In this document: in pieces, positions 16,850 through 25,769 of the stretch
How the letters are laid out: every line of letters starts with the position of its first letter
Position numbering within the stretch: position 1 is the first letter of the stretch
Notes under the pieces: model-generated
Told to the model about the DNA's origin: nothing
Database searches by the model: none
Seen by the model: the letters and a program-made list of their open reading frames with translations, nothing else
Position numbers and translations under genes: made by a program
Assembly: GCA_964420455.1 (NCBI GenBank)
Contig: CAYQTO010000001.1
Coordinates: 1 to 64,000 of the forward strand
Source: CAYQTO01 sp964420455
Lineage (GTDB): Bacteria > Sumerlaeota > Sumerlaeia > SLMS01
DNA: 64,000 nucleotides
Direction: 5' to 3'

Positions 16850-18607
16850 TCAGGCGCCCGCCTCGATTTCCGTCATCAAACGGAGCACGTCGTCGATGAC
16901 CTCGTTCATCTGGTCCTCGTCTCCCGCCTCGAGCGCAGTCCGCAACTGTTCCGCCTGTGCCTTCAGGTCGTTGCTCAGGCCACTGTTGCCGGACAGGGCA
17001 AGCACCGACTCCGCCCGCTCCAGCACGTTGCGCGCTTCCTCCGAACGCGAGTCTCGGATCCGCTCCTGCAGCATGTTCGTGATTCGACCCCGCGCTTCCT
17101 TGATCATGCGGTTCTTCTCCGCATCGCTCAGGCGCGTGTCGGTCGCCTCGATCCGGACCTTCTTCTCCACGCCGGTTGCCAGATCCTCCGCATGCACTTC
17201 CAGGATCCGGTCCGGGTTCAGCCGGAAGGTCACCTCGATGCGCGGCACCCCGCGTGGCGCCGGAGTAATGCCCTCGATGCGCAACAGGTCCAGGAATGTG
17301 TTCTCCGACGCGGTGCCCGATTCACCCTCGTAGATCGGGAAGCTGATCGCCTCCTGGAAATCCCGGGTGGTCGTGAAGATGTCCTTCGCCTCGGTCGGGT
17401 AGGTGGAGTTGCGCTCGATCAGCACCCCCATCTGGTCGCTCTGAAGCCCGACACCGAGGGAGAACGGCGTCATGTGGATGATGACCGGGCGATCCTTGCC
17501 CTCGTATCGGGTGGCGTAAGTATCCTCAAGGTCGCCCTCGAGGGGCGCGAGCACGATCGTCTGGACGGCGGCACCCATCGCCACCACTTCCTCTGGCGAG
17601 ATGTCGCGGTGGGGATTGCGCCCGGTGAACTCGCGGACCTTGTTCATCACCGCCGGGATACGGGTCGATCCTCCAACAAGCAGCACGTTGGTCACTTCCT
17701 CGACCTTCATCCCCGCATCCTTCAGTGCCGACTCCATCGGCGGCACCGTTCCTTCCACCAGGTCTTTCGTCAGTTCGTCAAACTTCGCGCGGGTGAGCAC
17801 GTGGTCGAGCGTCAGCGGACCCTTCTCGGTCATGGTGATCGCCTCGACCAGCACGTGGGTCTCCTTCAGCTCGGACAGCTCGATCTTCGCTTCCTCGGCC
17901 GCCTCCCGAAGGCGCTGCTTGGCGATCGGATCATCCGAGAGGTCCACGCTCTGTTCCTGCTGGAACACATCGATCAGGTAATCCACGATCCGGCGGTCGA
18001 AGTCGTCGCCACCGAGCGAGGTGTTGCCGCTGATCGCGCGCACCTGGAAGACGCCGCTGATGATTTCGATGATCGAGACGTCGAACGTGCCGCCGCCCAA
18101 GTCATACACCATCAGGATCTGGTCCTCGTTCTTGTCGAGACCGTAGGCGAGGGCCGCGGCGGTGGGCTCGTCGATCACCCGGCGCACGTTCAGCCCGGCG
18201 ATCTCCCCCGCGTCCTTCGTGGCGGCGCGCTGCTGCTCCGTGAAGTACGCCGGAACGGTGACCACCGCCTGCGTGATCTCCTCGCCGAAATAATCCTGCG
18301 TGTCCTGCTTCACCTTCTGCAGGATCATCGCGCTGATTTCCTGGGGCGTGTACTCCTTCCCCTCGATGCGCACGCGATGGTTCGTTCCCATGTGCCGCTT
18401 GATGCTGAACACCGTCCGGCCGACGTTCATGATCGCGCCGCGCTTCGCCTTCTTGCCGACGAGGATGTCTCCGGACTTGGTGAAACCCACCACCGAGGGC
18501 GTCAACCGCTCGCCCAGGCTGTTGGGCACGATGAACGGCCCGTTCTTCTCCATGACCGCCACGGCGCTGTTCGTCGTGCCGAGGTCAATGCCGATGATCC
18601 TACCCAT
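16850..18607 (-). CDS. dnaK: Hsp70 chaperone DnaK
   Basis: This is an ATP-driven protein-folding chaperone of 585 residues, shorter than the usual 610-640. The start is MGRIIGIDLGTTNS at 18607, behind GGAGG. Twelve extra upstream codons are dismissed. The nucleotide-binding domain carries VIDEPTAAALAYG, the phosphate loop VYDLGGGTFDVS and VLLVGGSTRIP. The substrate-binding domain (about residues 380-500) keeps PAPRGVPRIEVTF. The C-terminal helical lid is short and ends EIEAGA with no EEVD-like tail. It is last in the J-TPR, grpE, dnaK operon. The divergent SBD (NSTYPTEAKDIFTTT) and short lid suggest a specialised Hsp70, perhaps not the main housekeeping copy. Confidence 0.93.
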   Translation of the reverse strand: MGRIIGIDLGTTNSAVAVMEKNGPFIVPNSLGERLTPSVVGFTKSGDILVGKKAKRGAIMNVGRTVFSIKRHMGTNHRVRIEGKEYTPQEISAMILQKVKQDTQDYFGEEITQAVVTVPAYFTEQQRAATKDAGEIAGLNVRRVIDEPTAAALAYGLDKNEDQILMVYDLGGGTFDVSIIEIISGVFQVRAISGNTSLGGDDFDRRIVDYLIDVFQQEQSVDLSDDPIAKQRLREAAEEAKIELSELKETHVLVEAITMTEKGPLTLDHVLTRAKFDELTKDLVEGTVPPMESALKDAGMKVEEVTNVLLVGGSTRIPAVMNKVREFTGRNPHRDISPEEVVAMGAAVQTIVLAPLEGDLEDTYATRYEGKDRPVIIHMTPFSLGVGLQSDQMGVLIERNSTYPTEAKDIFTTTRDFQEAISFPIYEGESGTASENTFLDLLRIEGITPAPRGVPRIEVTFRLNPDRILEVHAEDLATGVEKKVRIEATDTRLSDAEKNRMIKEARGRITNMLQERIRDSRSEEARNVLERAESVLALSGNSGLSNDLKAQAEQLRTALEAGDEDQMNEVIDDVLRLMTEIEAGA

Positions 18608-18629
18608 GGGGGTGCGTCCTCCGGAGCGA

Positions 18630-19187
18630 TTATTGGGAAACAAAAACCTTCGCGTCGCGAAGCAGCTTTCCGCGGTAATAATACCCCTTCTGCTGCTCCT
18701 TCACAACCGTGTTTGGCGGGTACTCTTCCGAGGCGGACACGACCCCGACCACATCGTGCACGTCAAAGTCCACTTCCGTCCCAACCGAGGCAATAGGCCT
18801 CAGCCCCATTTCCTCCATCGTTTTCTCCAAACGACGCTGCAGGGCCCTCACGGAAGTGCAAAAGTTTTCGAGCGCCTCATCTTTTTCCTGGACACCCTCC
18901 ACACACTCCAGAATGCGGTCAAGCGCATCGAGCGTCGGCAGCATCGACCGGACGAATTCCATCTCGCCGGTGCCCCCGCTCTCCCCGGCCCCTTCGCGCC
19001 GCTGCTTCCCCGCGTCCCGCAATTGCTCCACGAGATGGTCGAAGGAGGCGATCTCCTCGCTCAGCCGGGTTACCAGGTCGCCCGTGCCCTTGCGGCCCTC
19101 GAACGCCTCCACGTCCACCGCCACCTTTTCCAGCGGCGGGTCCATCGTTCCCTTCCAGAGCCAGTTGTCCAGTCGGCCCAGCATCAC
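18630..19187 (-). CDS. grpE: GrpE nucleotide exchange factor
   Basis: GrpE releases ADP from DnaK and so resets the chaperone cycle. The product has 185 residues. A variable N-terminal region of about 80 residues is followed by a coiled coil and the C-terminal beta domain, with the family signature ending in EQQKGYYYRGKLLRDAKVFV. It overlaps the J-TPR gene by four bases (ATG inside the upstream TGA) and precedes dnaK by 22 bases, so the three are cotranscribed. Confidence 0.95.
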   Translation of the reverse strand: MMLGRLDNWLWKGTMDPPLEKVAVDVEAFEGRKGTGDLVTRLSEEIASFDHLVEQLRDAGKQRREGAGESGGTGEMEFVRSMLPTLDALDRILECVEGVQEKDEALENFCTSVRALQRRLEKTMEEMGLRPIASVGTEVDFDVHDVVGVVSASEEYPPNTVVKEQQKGYYYRGKLLRDAKVFVSQ

Positions 19188-20620
19188 CGTTTCATCCGCA
19201 GGTCATTCAGGGCCTTTTGGGCCGTCTTGTTCTTCGGGTCCAGCGCCATCACCTGACGGTACGCATTGCCAGCGCTGCGCACGTCCCCCTTCATGTCGTA
19301 GGTCGCCGCGATCTCCAAGTGGACCTCCGGGCTTCGCGGCATCAGCGTCAGCAGCTGCTTGAAGTGCACCAGCGCCTGCGTAAAGATGCCCTTGTTGCGG
19401 AAGGCCCGGCCCACCTTCAGGTGCGCCGTCACCAGCTGCTCCCGGGTGGAGGGGTTCTTCGGGTCGATGGACATGCTCCGCTTCCACGCGGCGAAGGCTC
19501 CCTCCCTTTCGCCGTTGTTCAGGAGGGCCCATCCGAGAAGGTTCAGTACCTCGGTGTTCTTCGGGTGTTTGCGGGCAAGCGCCGCCAGTTCGTCCTTCGC
19601 CTCCTCCCACATCCCCTTTTGGTAAAGCTTGTTGCACAGTTGGAAATGGGCGTCGAAGTCACCCGGGTTGAGTTCGACGATCTGGCGCATCCGGCTGATG
19701 CTGGCGGTGTCCTCCTCCGTCGGGCCGTCGAGCTGGAGGATTTCCTTGCTTTGGAGCCGTGGCACCTGGGTGCGCGAGTTCATGGGCCGCGGCGTGACAT
19801 CCGATCCCGTGGGGATGCGATTTTCGCCCGAGGAGCGCCGCACCGTCGAGCTCGACTGCGCCCCCCTCGCCGCGTTCACCAGGTTCGCGATCGCCTCCTG
19901 ATGGTTCAGCGCCTCGGTGATCAGGGACCTCAAGTATTCGTTGTCCGGGTCCCGGTCCAGCCGCCCCCGCCACCGCTTGATGGTCTCCTCCCAGTACATC
20001 CCCGTCCGCAGGCCGTCCTTGCATTTTTCCGACAAAATGGCCAGGTTGTGGACGGTTTCCGTGTTGTCCGGGTTCAGCTTCAGGACGCGTTCAAAGAGCT
20101 CCATCGCCTCGTCCTCAAGACCATGGAGGGCGTACGAAGTCCCCAGATTGGCGCAGGCCACCTCGAGGTTATGCCGTGCCCGGGAGTTCGACGGGTCGTG
20201 CTCCAGGATCTCCTCCCACGCCCGGATCGCCCCTTCAAACTGCTTGCGGACGACGGCGTAATGGGCGCGCCGGAAGAGTTCCTCCATGTAGACCCGCTTG
20301 CGATCCTCATCCAGGGAGTTCTCCTGGAATTGCTGGCGGATGCTATCGAGCTCTGCCTCGTCTGGAGGGGTCTCGCTGGTCCACCGTTCGTTTTGCTGGA
20401 ACAGGAATTCTTTCTTCGGAATGTTGTAGGAGTGCAGGTCCTCCCGCGCCCGAAGCTTGGTGTGACGCAGCTTGTCGTAAGCCGCCTGAATCACCATGAA
20501 CCGCTCGGTATGCTTTTCGGGATCGTATTTCTTCACCAGCTCGACGTAGGCTTCCTTGATCTCCTTGTCGGAGCATCCTTTCGTCAGGCCAAGTGTGATA
20601 TATGCGTTGGCTTCAGCCAT
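19184..20620 (-). CDS. J-domain protein with TPR repeats, HPD motif replaced by DPE
   Basis: This is a 478-residue protein at the head of the chaperone operon. Residues 1-70 form a J-domain (AYITLGLTKGCSDKEIKEAYVELVKKY and, after the loop, FMVIQAAYDKLR). The HPD tripeptide essential for stimulating Hsp70 ATPase reads DPE in KYDPEKH. The rest is helical, with tetratricopeptide-like repeats at about 105-215 and 320-475 (for example SRARHNLEVACANLGTSY and NTEVLNLLGWALLNNGERE). The ATG at 20620 is used here. A TTG 12 bases upstream is also possible. No typical dnaJ is in the window. It may recruit clients through its TPR surface and dock with DnaK without triggering it, or use a different contact. 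Confidence 0.85.
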   Translation of the reverse strand: MAEANAYITLGLTKGCSDKEIKEAYVELVKKYDPEKHTERFMVIQAAYDKLRHTKLRAREDLHSYNIPKKEFLFQQNERWTSETPPDEAELDSIRQQFQENSLDEDRKRVYMEELFRRAHYAVVRKQFEGAIRAWEEILEHDPSNSRARHNLEVACANLGTSYALHGLEDEAMELFERVLKLNPDNTETVHNLAILSEKCKDGLRTGMYWEETIKRWRGRLDRDPDNEYLRSLITEALNHQEAIANLVNAARGAQSSSTVRRSSGENRIPTGSDVTPRPMNSRTQVPRLQSKEILQLDGPTEEDTASISRMRQIVELNPGDFDAHFQLCNKLYQKGMWEEAKDELAALARKHPKNTEVLNLLGWALLNNGEREGAFAAWKRSMSIDPKNPSTREQLVTAHLKVGRAFRNKGIFTQALVHFKQLLTLMPRSPEVHLEIAATYDMKGDVRSAGNAYRQVMALDPKNKTAQKALNDLRMKR

Positions 20621-20850
20621 GGAGGAGTCCAATTACCGGCGTCGGGGAAGCGAAGGTCTCGAGCCGCGGGGAACCGGGATCATCATCCCACGCGGCGGGC
20701 AACCATTCCGTCGGGAAACTTTGGCCGCTTTGGGCGTGTCGTCAATCCGCTTCCCTCCGTCGCCCAGAGCAAGGAAAAAGGGCTGGTACCGGCCACCAAC
20801 CATCGACTAGTCCCCCCCACGTCCCTACTCCCCCCCGCAGGTCTGCCGCC

Positions 20851-21213
20851 ATGCCCCAATTGATTCCCCAGCCCACGCGCATCGAGTCCGTCGGCAACAA
20901 GCCCAAGCTGATCGACGAATACGTCGGCCGTGTGACCACAGGGACTGATCGCCTCAGCATCGCCCACATGCGGTCACCGGCGGGATGGGAGGAACCGGGC
21001 CAGCGCCCCGAGTTCGACGAGTATACCATCGTGCTGCGCGGGTCTCTGCGGGTGCAGCACGAGGACGGGGACCTCACGGTGGCCGCGGGTCAGGCGGTCC
21101 TCGCCCGCGCAGGCGAATGGATCCGGTACAGCACTCCCGGCCCCGACGGCGCCGAATACGTCGCCATCTGCCTCCCCGCCTTCTCCCCCGAAACCGTTCA
21201 CCGCGACACCTGA
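20851..21213 (+). CDS. Cupin-domain protein
   Basis: The product is a 120-residue single-domain beta-barrel protein. The start is the ATG at 20851 (MPQLIPQPT). The double-stranded beta-helix core is visible as EEPGQRPEFDEYTIVLRGSLRV followed by DLTVAAGQAVLARAGEW. The first metal motif is degenerate: the usual paired histidines read Pro and Phe/Asp, with only one Glu retained. It may therefore not bind a metal in the usual way. It is first in a plus-strand group with the M32 carboxypeptidase and YicC, and divergent from the chaperone operon. The substrate is unknown. Confidence 0.82.
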   Translation: MPQLIPQPTRIESVGNKPKLIDEYVGRVTTGTDRLSIAHMRSPAGWEEPGQRPEFDEYTIVLRGSLRVQHEDGDLTVAAGQAVLARAGEWIRYSTPGPDGAEYVAICLPAFSPETVHRDT

Positions 21214-21243
21214 ACACCCTCCCCCCTTCGAGGATTTCCACAG

Positions 21244-22737
21244 ATGCCAACCGCGTTCGAACAGCTTGCGGACTTCTATCGCGACCAGTCGGACCTTGGC
21301 GGCGTTGCCGCCCTCCTTTCGTGGGACCAGCAGACCTACATGCCCCCACGGGGGTCCGAGGCCCGTGCCCGCCAGAGCGCCGCCCTCGACCTCATCCTCC
21401 ATAGCCGCCTCGCGGACCCGCGCATCGGCGACCTGCTGGCGGAGGCCGGGGAGAAGGAAACCGATCCCTGGCGTCTCGCCTGGCTGCGGGAACTGCGGTT
21501 TGTCCGCGACCGCCGTGTGCGCCTCCCCGCGGAACTCGTCCGCGAATTCTCCCTCGCCACCTCCCGCGCCTTCTCCGAGTGGGTCGCCGCGCGAAAAGCC
21601 CGCGACTTCTCCCGTTTCGCCCCCTCCCTCGAGCACATCGTCGCACTCACCCGCCAGAAGGCCGAGTGCTACGGCTACACCGGCACCCCCTGGAACGCCC
21701 TCGTGCCCGATTACGAACGCGGCATGGACGCGGACTCTCTCAAGGCTTTGCTGACCCCTCTGGCGGACGCCTCCCGCGAGCTCCTTCGGCGAATCCTCGA
21801 CGCCCCCCCGGTCGAAACACGCTTCCTCGAGCAGAAGTGGGACATCGCCCAACAACGGGAGTTCGGCCTGCGCGTCGCACGCGATCTCGGCTACGACATG
21901 CGCGCCGGCCGCCAGGACGTCACCCCCCACCCCTTCTGCACCACCATCGGCCGCGGCGACGTCCGCATCACCACCCGCTACAGCGAGTCCTCCCTTCTAG
22001 ACTCCCTGATGGCCACCATCCACGAGTCCGGCCATGCCATGTACGAGCAGGGCATGCCCGAATCGCTCGAGGGCTCCCCCCTCGCCGAAGCCCCCAGCAT
22101 GGGGATGCATGAATCCCAGTCGCGGTTCTGGGAAATCCGGGTCGCCCACTCTCGCCCCTTTTGGGAGCGCTACTACCCCATCCTCCAGCAGTACTTCCCC
22201 GGCCACCTCGACGAGGTGCCCCTCGAAACCTTCTACCGCGCCGTCAATCGCGTTGTCCCCGGACTTACCCGCGTCGAAGCCGATGAGGTCTGCTACAACC
22301 TCCATGTTGTCATCCGCTTCACCATCGAACTCGAGCTGTTCGACGGGTCTCTCGAGGTCGGCGGCCTCCCCGAGCGCTGGAACGCCCTCTACAGGGAGTA
22401 CCTGGGCCTAGATGTGCCCGACGACGCCGCCGGGTGTCTCCAGGACGTCCACTGGTCCTATGGCGCCTTCGGCTACTTCCCCACCTACTCGGTGGGAAAC
22501 ATCTACGGGGCGATGATCGCCGAGAAGCTCGAAGCGGAAGTGCCGAAATACGAGGACGCCCTCCGTTCGGGCAATTTCGCACCGATCCTCGCCTGGCTGC
22601 GGGAGAACATCCACCGGCACGGCTCGATCTACTCCGCCGCCGAGCTGGTGGAACGCATGACCGGCAAGGCGCCAACCGCCCAGCCCCTCATTACCCATCT
22701 CGAACGCAAATACGGCGAGGTTTACAACCTGAGATGA
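21244..22737 (+). CDS. Metallocarboxypeptidase, M32 family
   Basis: This is a zinc carboxypeptidase (Taq-type) of 497 residues, the usual length. It removes C-terminal amino acids from peptides in the cytoplasm. The zinc motif HESGH lies near residue 260 (TIHESGHAMYEQG), followed by the GMHESQSRFWE segment that carries the third ligand. Other family features include YNLHVVIRFTIELELFDG and VHWSYGAFGYFPTYSVGN. It starts 31 bases after the cupin gene, and its stop overlaps the YicC start in an ATGA. Confidence 0.95.
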   Translation: MPTAFEQLADFYRDQSDLGGVAALLSWDQQTYMPPRGSEARARQSAALDLILHSRLADPRIGDLLAEAGEKETDPWRLAWLRELRFVRDRRVRLPAELVREFSLATSRAFSEWVAARKARDFSRFAPSLEHIVALTRQKAECYGYTGTPWNALVPDYERGMDADSLKALLTPLADASRELLRRILDAPPVETRFLEQKWDIAQQREFGLRVARDLGYDMRAGRQDVTPHPFCTTIGRGDVRITTRYSESSLLDSLMATIHESGHAMYEQGMPESLEGSPLAEAPSMGMHESQSRFWEIRVAHSRPFWERYYPILQQYFPGHLDEVPLETFYRAVNRVVPGLTRVEADEVCYNLHVVIRFTIELELFDGSLEVGGLPERWNALYREYLGLDVPDDAAGCLQDVHWSYGAFGYFPTYSVGNIYGAMIAEKLEAEVPKYEDALRSGNFAPILAWLRENIHRHGSIYSAAELVERMTGKAPTAQPLITHLERKYGEVYNLR

Positions 22738-23606
22738 ACTCGATGACCGGATTCGGGAGCGGGAGGGCGGAATCGGCAGCCGTGGGCTCGGTGGGGGTGG
22801 AACTCCGGAGCGTCAACAGCCGGTTTCTGGACTTGATCGTGCGGTTGCCGGGCGACCTGTCGGCGCTCGACCCGGTGGTGCGGGGGGAACTCCAGGCGCG
22901 CTTTGTCCGCGGCAAGATCGCGGCGGAAGTGCGCTTCGAGCCGGTGCCCGGGGCGGCGGAGGCCTACGAGGTCAACGAGGCCCTGCTCGACCGGTTGGTG
23001 TCCGTGTGTCACGCGCGGGGGAGCGACCCCCGGATCGAAACCCTGATGGCGGTTCCCGGCGTTGTGTCCATGCGCTCTGGCGGAGACATCCTCGAGGCGG
23101 TGCGGCCTCTGGTTGAGCAGGCTTTGGCCGGGGCAATGGACGCGCTCCTCGCCGAGCGGAGCCGCGAGGGAAACGCCCTCTGCGCGGGGTTGAAGGAACT
23201 TGCTGCCGGCCTGCGGGCCCACATCGACGCCATCGAGCGCTTTCGTCCTTTCGTCGTCGAAAAGTATCGCCGCAAGCTCGAGGAGCGGCTCGAAGAACTC
23301 CTCGGTCCCCGCAGGGCCACCCTCGACCCGGGCCGCATCGAGCAGGAAGTCGCCCTCTTCGCCGACAAGGCCGACATCTCCGAGGAGGTTCTTCGTCTCC
23401 GCACCCATGTCGACCGCCTTGAGGAATTGCTTTCGCCGAACACAACGGGCGCCCGTGGCCGCGCCCTCGACTTCCTGCAGCAGGAAATCCTCCGCGAGAT
23501 CAACACGGTCGGCAGCAAGGCCCGCGACCTCGATATCGCCTCCGTTGTACTACAGCTCAAGAACGACGTTGAAACGCTGAAGGAACAGATCGCCAACATC
23601 GAGTGA
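22734..23606 (+). CDS. YicC/YloC-type endoribonuclease
   Basis: This is a 290-residue RNA-cleaving enzyme of the YicC family, which takes part in mRNA and small-RNA turnover. The start is the ATG overlapping the M32 stop (MNSMTGFGSG), with the conserved MTGFG. Other conserved regions are ELRSVNSRFLDL near residue 27, EEVLRLRTHVDRLEELL near 215 and the C-terminal GRALDFLQQEILREINTVGSK, all matching the family. The protein is cytoplasmic. The reading frame continues open 300 bases upstream, but this lies inside the peptidase gene in another frame. Confidence 0.93.
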   Translation: MNSMTGFGSGRAESAAVGSVGVELRSVNSRFLDLIVRLPGDLSALDPVVRGELQARFVRGKIAAEVRFEPVPGAAEAYEVNEALLDRLVSVCHARGSDPRIETLMAVPGVVSMRSGGDILEAVRPLVEQALAGAMDALLAERSREGNALCAGLKELAAGLRAHIDAIERFRPFVVEKYRRKLEERLEELLGPRRATLDPGRIEQEVALFADKADISEEVLRLRTHVDRLEELLSPNTTGARGRALDFLQQEILREINTVGSKARDLDIASVVLQLKNDVETLKEQIANIE

Positions 23607-23613
23607 CCATGGC

Positions 23614-23832
23614 ATGATTGACGTTCTGGCGATTTGCTACCTAACGGTCGTGCTGGTCGCCGTGTCTGATGTGATGCGGCTTCTCAAGGGCGATACCGAG
23701 CGCCTTCTGTGGGTCATCGCCATTGTGCTGGTCCCGGTCGCCGGGCCCGCCTATTGGTACTACGTGCAGTATGGAAGGTTGGGAGCGGAACGGCGTCGGA
23801 GGCTTCAGGCCCCGGATTCAGACAGGGGGTAA
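23614..23832 (+). CDS. Small membrane protein, phospholipase D N-terminal-like domain
   Basis: This is a 72-residue protein with two hydrophobic segments, at about 3-20 and 32-52, and a basic tail. The pattern of a first helix, a charged loop and a second helix containing VLVPVAGPAYWYY resembles the short PLDc_N domain, found free-standing and as the N-terminus of cardiolipin synthases. It starts seven bases after the YicC gene. Its last 28 bases overlap the 3' end of the convergent peroxiredoxin gene, so the final residues are constrained by both frames. The role is unknown. Confidence 0.7.
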   Translation: MIDVLAICYLTVVLVAVSDVMRLLKGDTERLLWVIAIVLVPVAGPAYWYYVQYGRLGAERRRRLQAPDSDRG

Positions 23833-24350
23833 TCCTCGAGACGTTCGTCGCGGGACAGGGCATCAATTGTCTCGAGGATGCGAAGGTTGCTGAGCTTGAA
23901 AATGGGAAGGACCTCGGCGTGTTGCCAGAGGAGGGTGCCATCTGCCTCGAGGAGGTAGTAGGCGCGGCGCATTCCAAGAAGCCCCTTGGCGCCATAACGG
24001 CGGGCGACCTCCATATCGGTATCGCTCAGGAGCCGAAAGGGGATGCCGCACTCGTCGGCGAAGCGGCGATGCTTTTCGACCGGGTCGGCGGAAATGCCGA
24101 GTATCGCGATCTGCCGCTTGCGGAATTCCTCGTAGTCATCGCGAAAGGCGCAGACCTCCGCCGTGCAAACGGGCGTGAAGTCGCCCGGATAGAAGAAAAG
24201 GAGCACCCGGCTTTGATTACGGAAGTTCGAGAGCTTCACCAAGGAGCCATCATCGGCGGGAAGGGTGAAGTCGGGAACGGGGGCGTTGAGAATCAGCCTG
24301 TCAGGCACGGGAGGCTCCAGGGAAGGGTCATGTATTGGTTTCCGGCTCAA
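23805..24350 (-). CDS. Peroxiredoxin (AhpC/TSA family, BCP-like)
   Basis: This is a thiol peroxidase that reduces hydrogen peroxide and organic hydroperoxides, 181 residues long. The thioredoxin fold is visible: DFTLPADDGSLVKLSNFR, then the active-site segment YPGDFTPVCTAEVCAFRD near residue 57. The peroxidatic Cys is the one in PVCT. A second Cys five residues later could act as resolving Cys, as in BCP/PrxQ. ILGISADPVEKHRRFADE follows. It ends overlapping the small membrane protein gene and is divergent from the RsmB-type methyltransferase gene. Confidence 0.92.
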   Translation of the reverse strand: MSRKPIHDPSLEPPVPDRLILNAPVPDFTLPADDGSLVKLSNFRNQSRVLLFFYPGDFTPVCTAEVCAFRDDYEEFRKRQIAILGISADPVEKHRRFADECGIPFRLLSDTDMEVARRYGAKGLLGMRRAYYLLEADGTLLWQHAEVLPIFKLSNLRILETIDALSRDERLEDYPLSESGA

Positions 24351-24404
24351 GGGTCAGAACATGACCTGAAATTCTAGACAAGCATAAGGAGTTCCAAGCG
24401 TCCG

Positions 24405-25769
24405 TTGCCAAAACAGCCCAAAAAAGTGAAGGCAGAGTCAAAACCCGGAGGGCCGGAAGAACTCAGGGGAGCGCTTGCCCGTCTCTATTACGGATTTGTG
24501 CAAAATCCGGACATCCCCCCGAGTCCGTTCCTCGGCGGCTTTTTGCGCCGCCATGCGGAGATTCGTGGGTCGGCGAGGGGCTTTCTCGGTGCGGCCGGGT
24601 ACTGGCTGCTCCGCCACCGCCTTGGAACACTCCGGCGGGTGGCTCAAATACGCCAAGCCGATGAGTCGCTTCAAGGCCTCCTCTCCCTTCTCGCACCGGA
24701 AGAGGAAACTGCATGGGCCATCCTCTGGTGGGGCGCCCAGGAGATGGGCCTTGCTGTGGAAGAAGGCGTGGAGATGACCGGAAAGGCGCTACAGGCCGCG
24801 GGCCTTCCAGTCCAAAACTTCGACATTCCGCAGGCGGAATTCTTCCTCGAAGGCCGGCACGCCACCGTTCCGGTGCCGCAGGACATCGAGGGGCGGTGGG
24901 CCAAGGCCTTTGGGGGGCGTCAAGCCGCGGAGCTTGCCCTGTCCTTCCTGGCGACCGCCCCACTCGACGTCCGCCTCCATCCGGCCGTCAAGCGGGTGGA
25001 GGTGCTTGAGGCGCTGCGGCAGGCAGGGGCGGACCCGCAGCCGTTGCCCCTCGCGCCCGGGGGGCTCCGGCTGGGGCGCAAGGTGTCGCTCCAGCGGCTG
25101 GAAAATCTGGCGGAGGGAAGTCTGGAGGTACAGGACGAGGGGTCACAACTGGTGGCCTTGGCCGTTGGCGACCTGCCCATGGGATCGCGGGTTTTGGACG
25201 CCTGTGCGGGGGCCGGAGGGAAGTCGCTCCACGTGGCGGCCTTGCATCCCCACTGCCGGGTGTTTGCCCATGATGCGGAGCCGGAGCGGCTGGCGCCGTT
25301 GAGGGCCCGGGCCCGGAGCGCCGCCGCGAAGAACATCACCATCGCGGCAGCGGATGCACCCCCGCCCGCGGGCGATTTCCACGCGGTGCTGGTTGATGCG
25401 CCGTGCCTCGGTTTCGGGCGGCTGCGTAGGGACCCGGCGACGCTTTGGCGTGGCGGGGGAGATATCGGCGCGCGGGCGGCACGGGCCGCCGAAAGCCAGC
25501 GGGACTGCCTTCGCCAGTACGGCCCCCTCGTCGCTCCCGGCGGAGTCCTCGTCTATGCCGTGTGCAGCTTCGAGCCGGAGGAGACCACGGAGATCGCGGC
25601 CACCATGGGGGACCTGGTTCCGGAATTGGAACCGGATCCCCTTCCGGGGCATTTTCAGGGCGACGCCTTCGCCCCGCTGCGCTCGCAGGACGGTTCGGCG
25701 GTGACACTGCTGCCGTCAATCCACGGAACCGACGGGTTTTTCATCGCCCGATTTCGCCGCCGCTCCTAA
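24405..25769 (+). CDS. RsmB/NOP-family rRNA (cytosine-C5) methyltransferase
   Basis: This is a SAM-dependent methyltransferase of 454 residues that modifies rRNA cytosines. It starts with TTG, 13 bases after AAGGAG. The methyltransferase half begins near residue 220 (EGSLEVQDEGSQLVA). The SAM loop is RVLDACAGAGGKSLH. The catalytic DAPC motif reads VDAPCLGFGRLRRDP, and the second Cys reads VYAVCSFEPEE, so both cysteines of the RsmB mechanism are present. The N-terminal 200 residues resemble an RNA-binding domain only loosely. Its stop overlaps the convergent alanine dehydrogenase gene by four bases. Confidence 0.9.
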   Translation: MPKQPKKVKAESKPGGPEELRGALARLYYGFVQNPDIPPSPFLGGFLRRHAEIRGSARGFLGAAGYWLLRHRLGTLRRVAQIRQADESLQGLLSLLAPEEETAWAILWWGAQEMGLAVEEGVEMTGKALQAAGLPVQNFDIPQAEFFLEGRHATVPVPQDIEGRWAKAFGGRQAAELALSFLATAPLDVRLHPAVKRVEVLEALRQAGADPQPLPLAPGGLRLGRKVSLQRLENLAEGSLEVQDEGSQLVALAVGDLPMGSRVLDACAGAGGKSLHVAALHPHCRVFAHDAEPERLAPLRARARSAAAKNITIAAADAPPPAGDFHAVLVDAPCLGFGRLRRDPATLWRGGGDIGARAARAAESQRDCLRQYGPLVAPGGVLVYAVCSFEPEETTEIAATMGDLVPELEPDPLPGHFQGDAFAPLRSQDGSAVTLLPSIHGTDGFFIARFRRRS

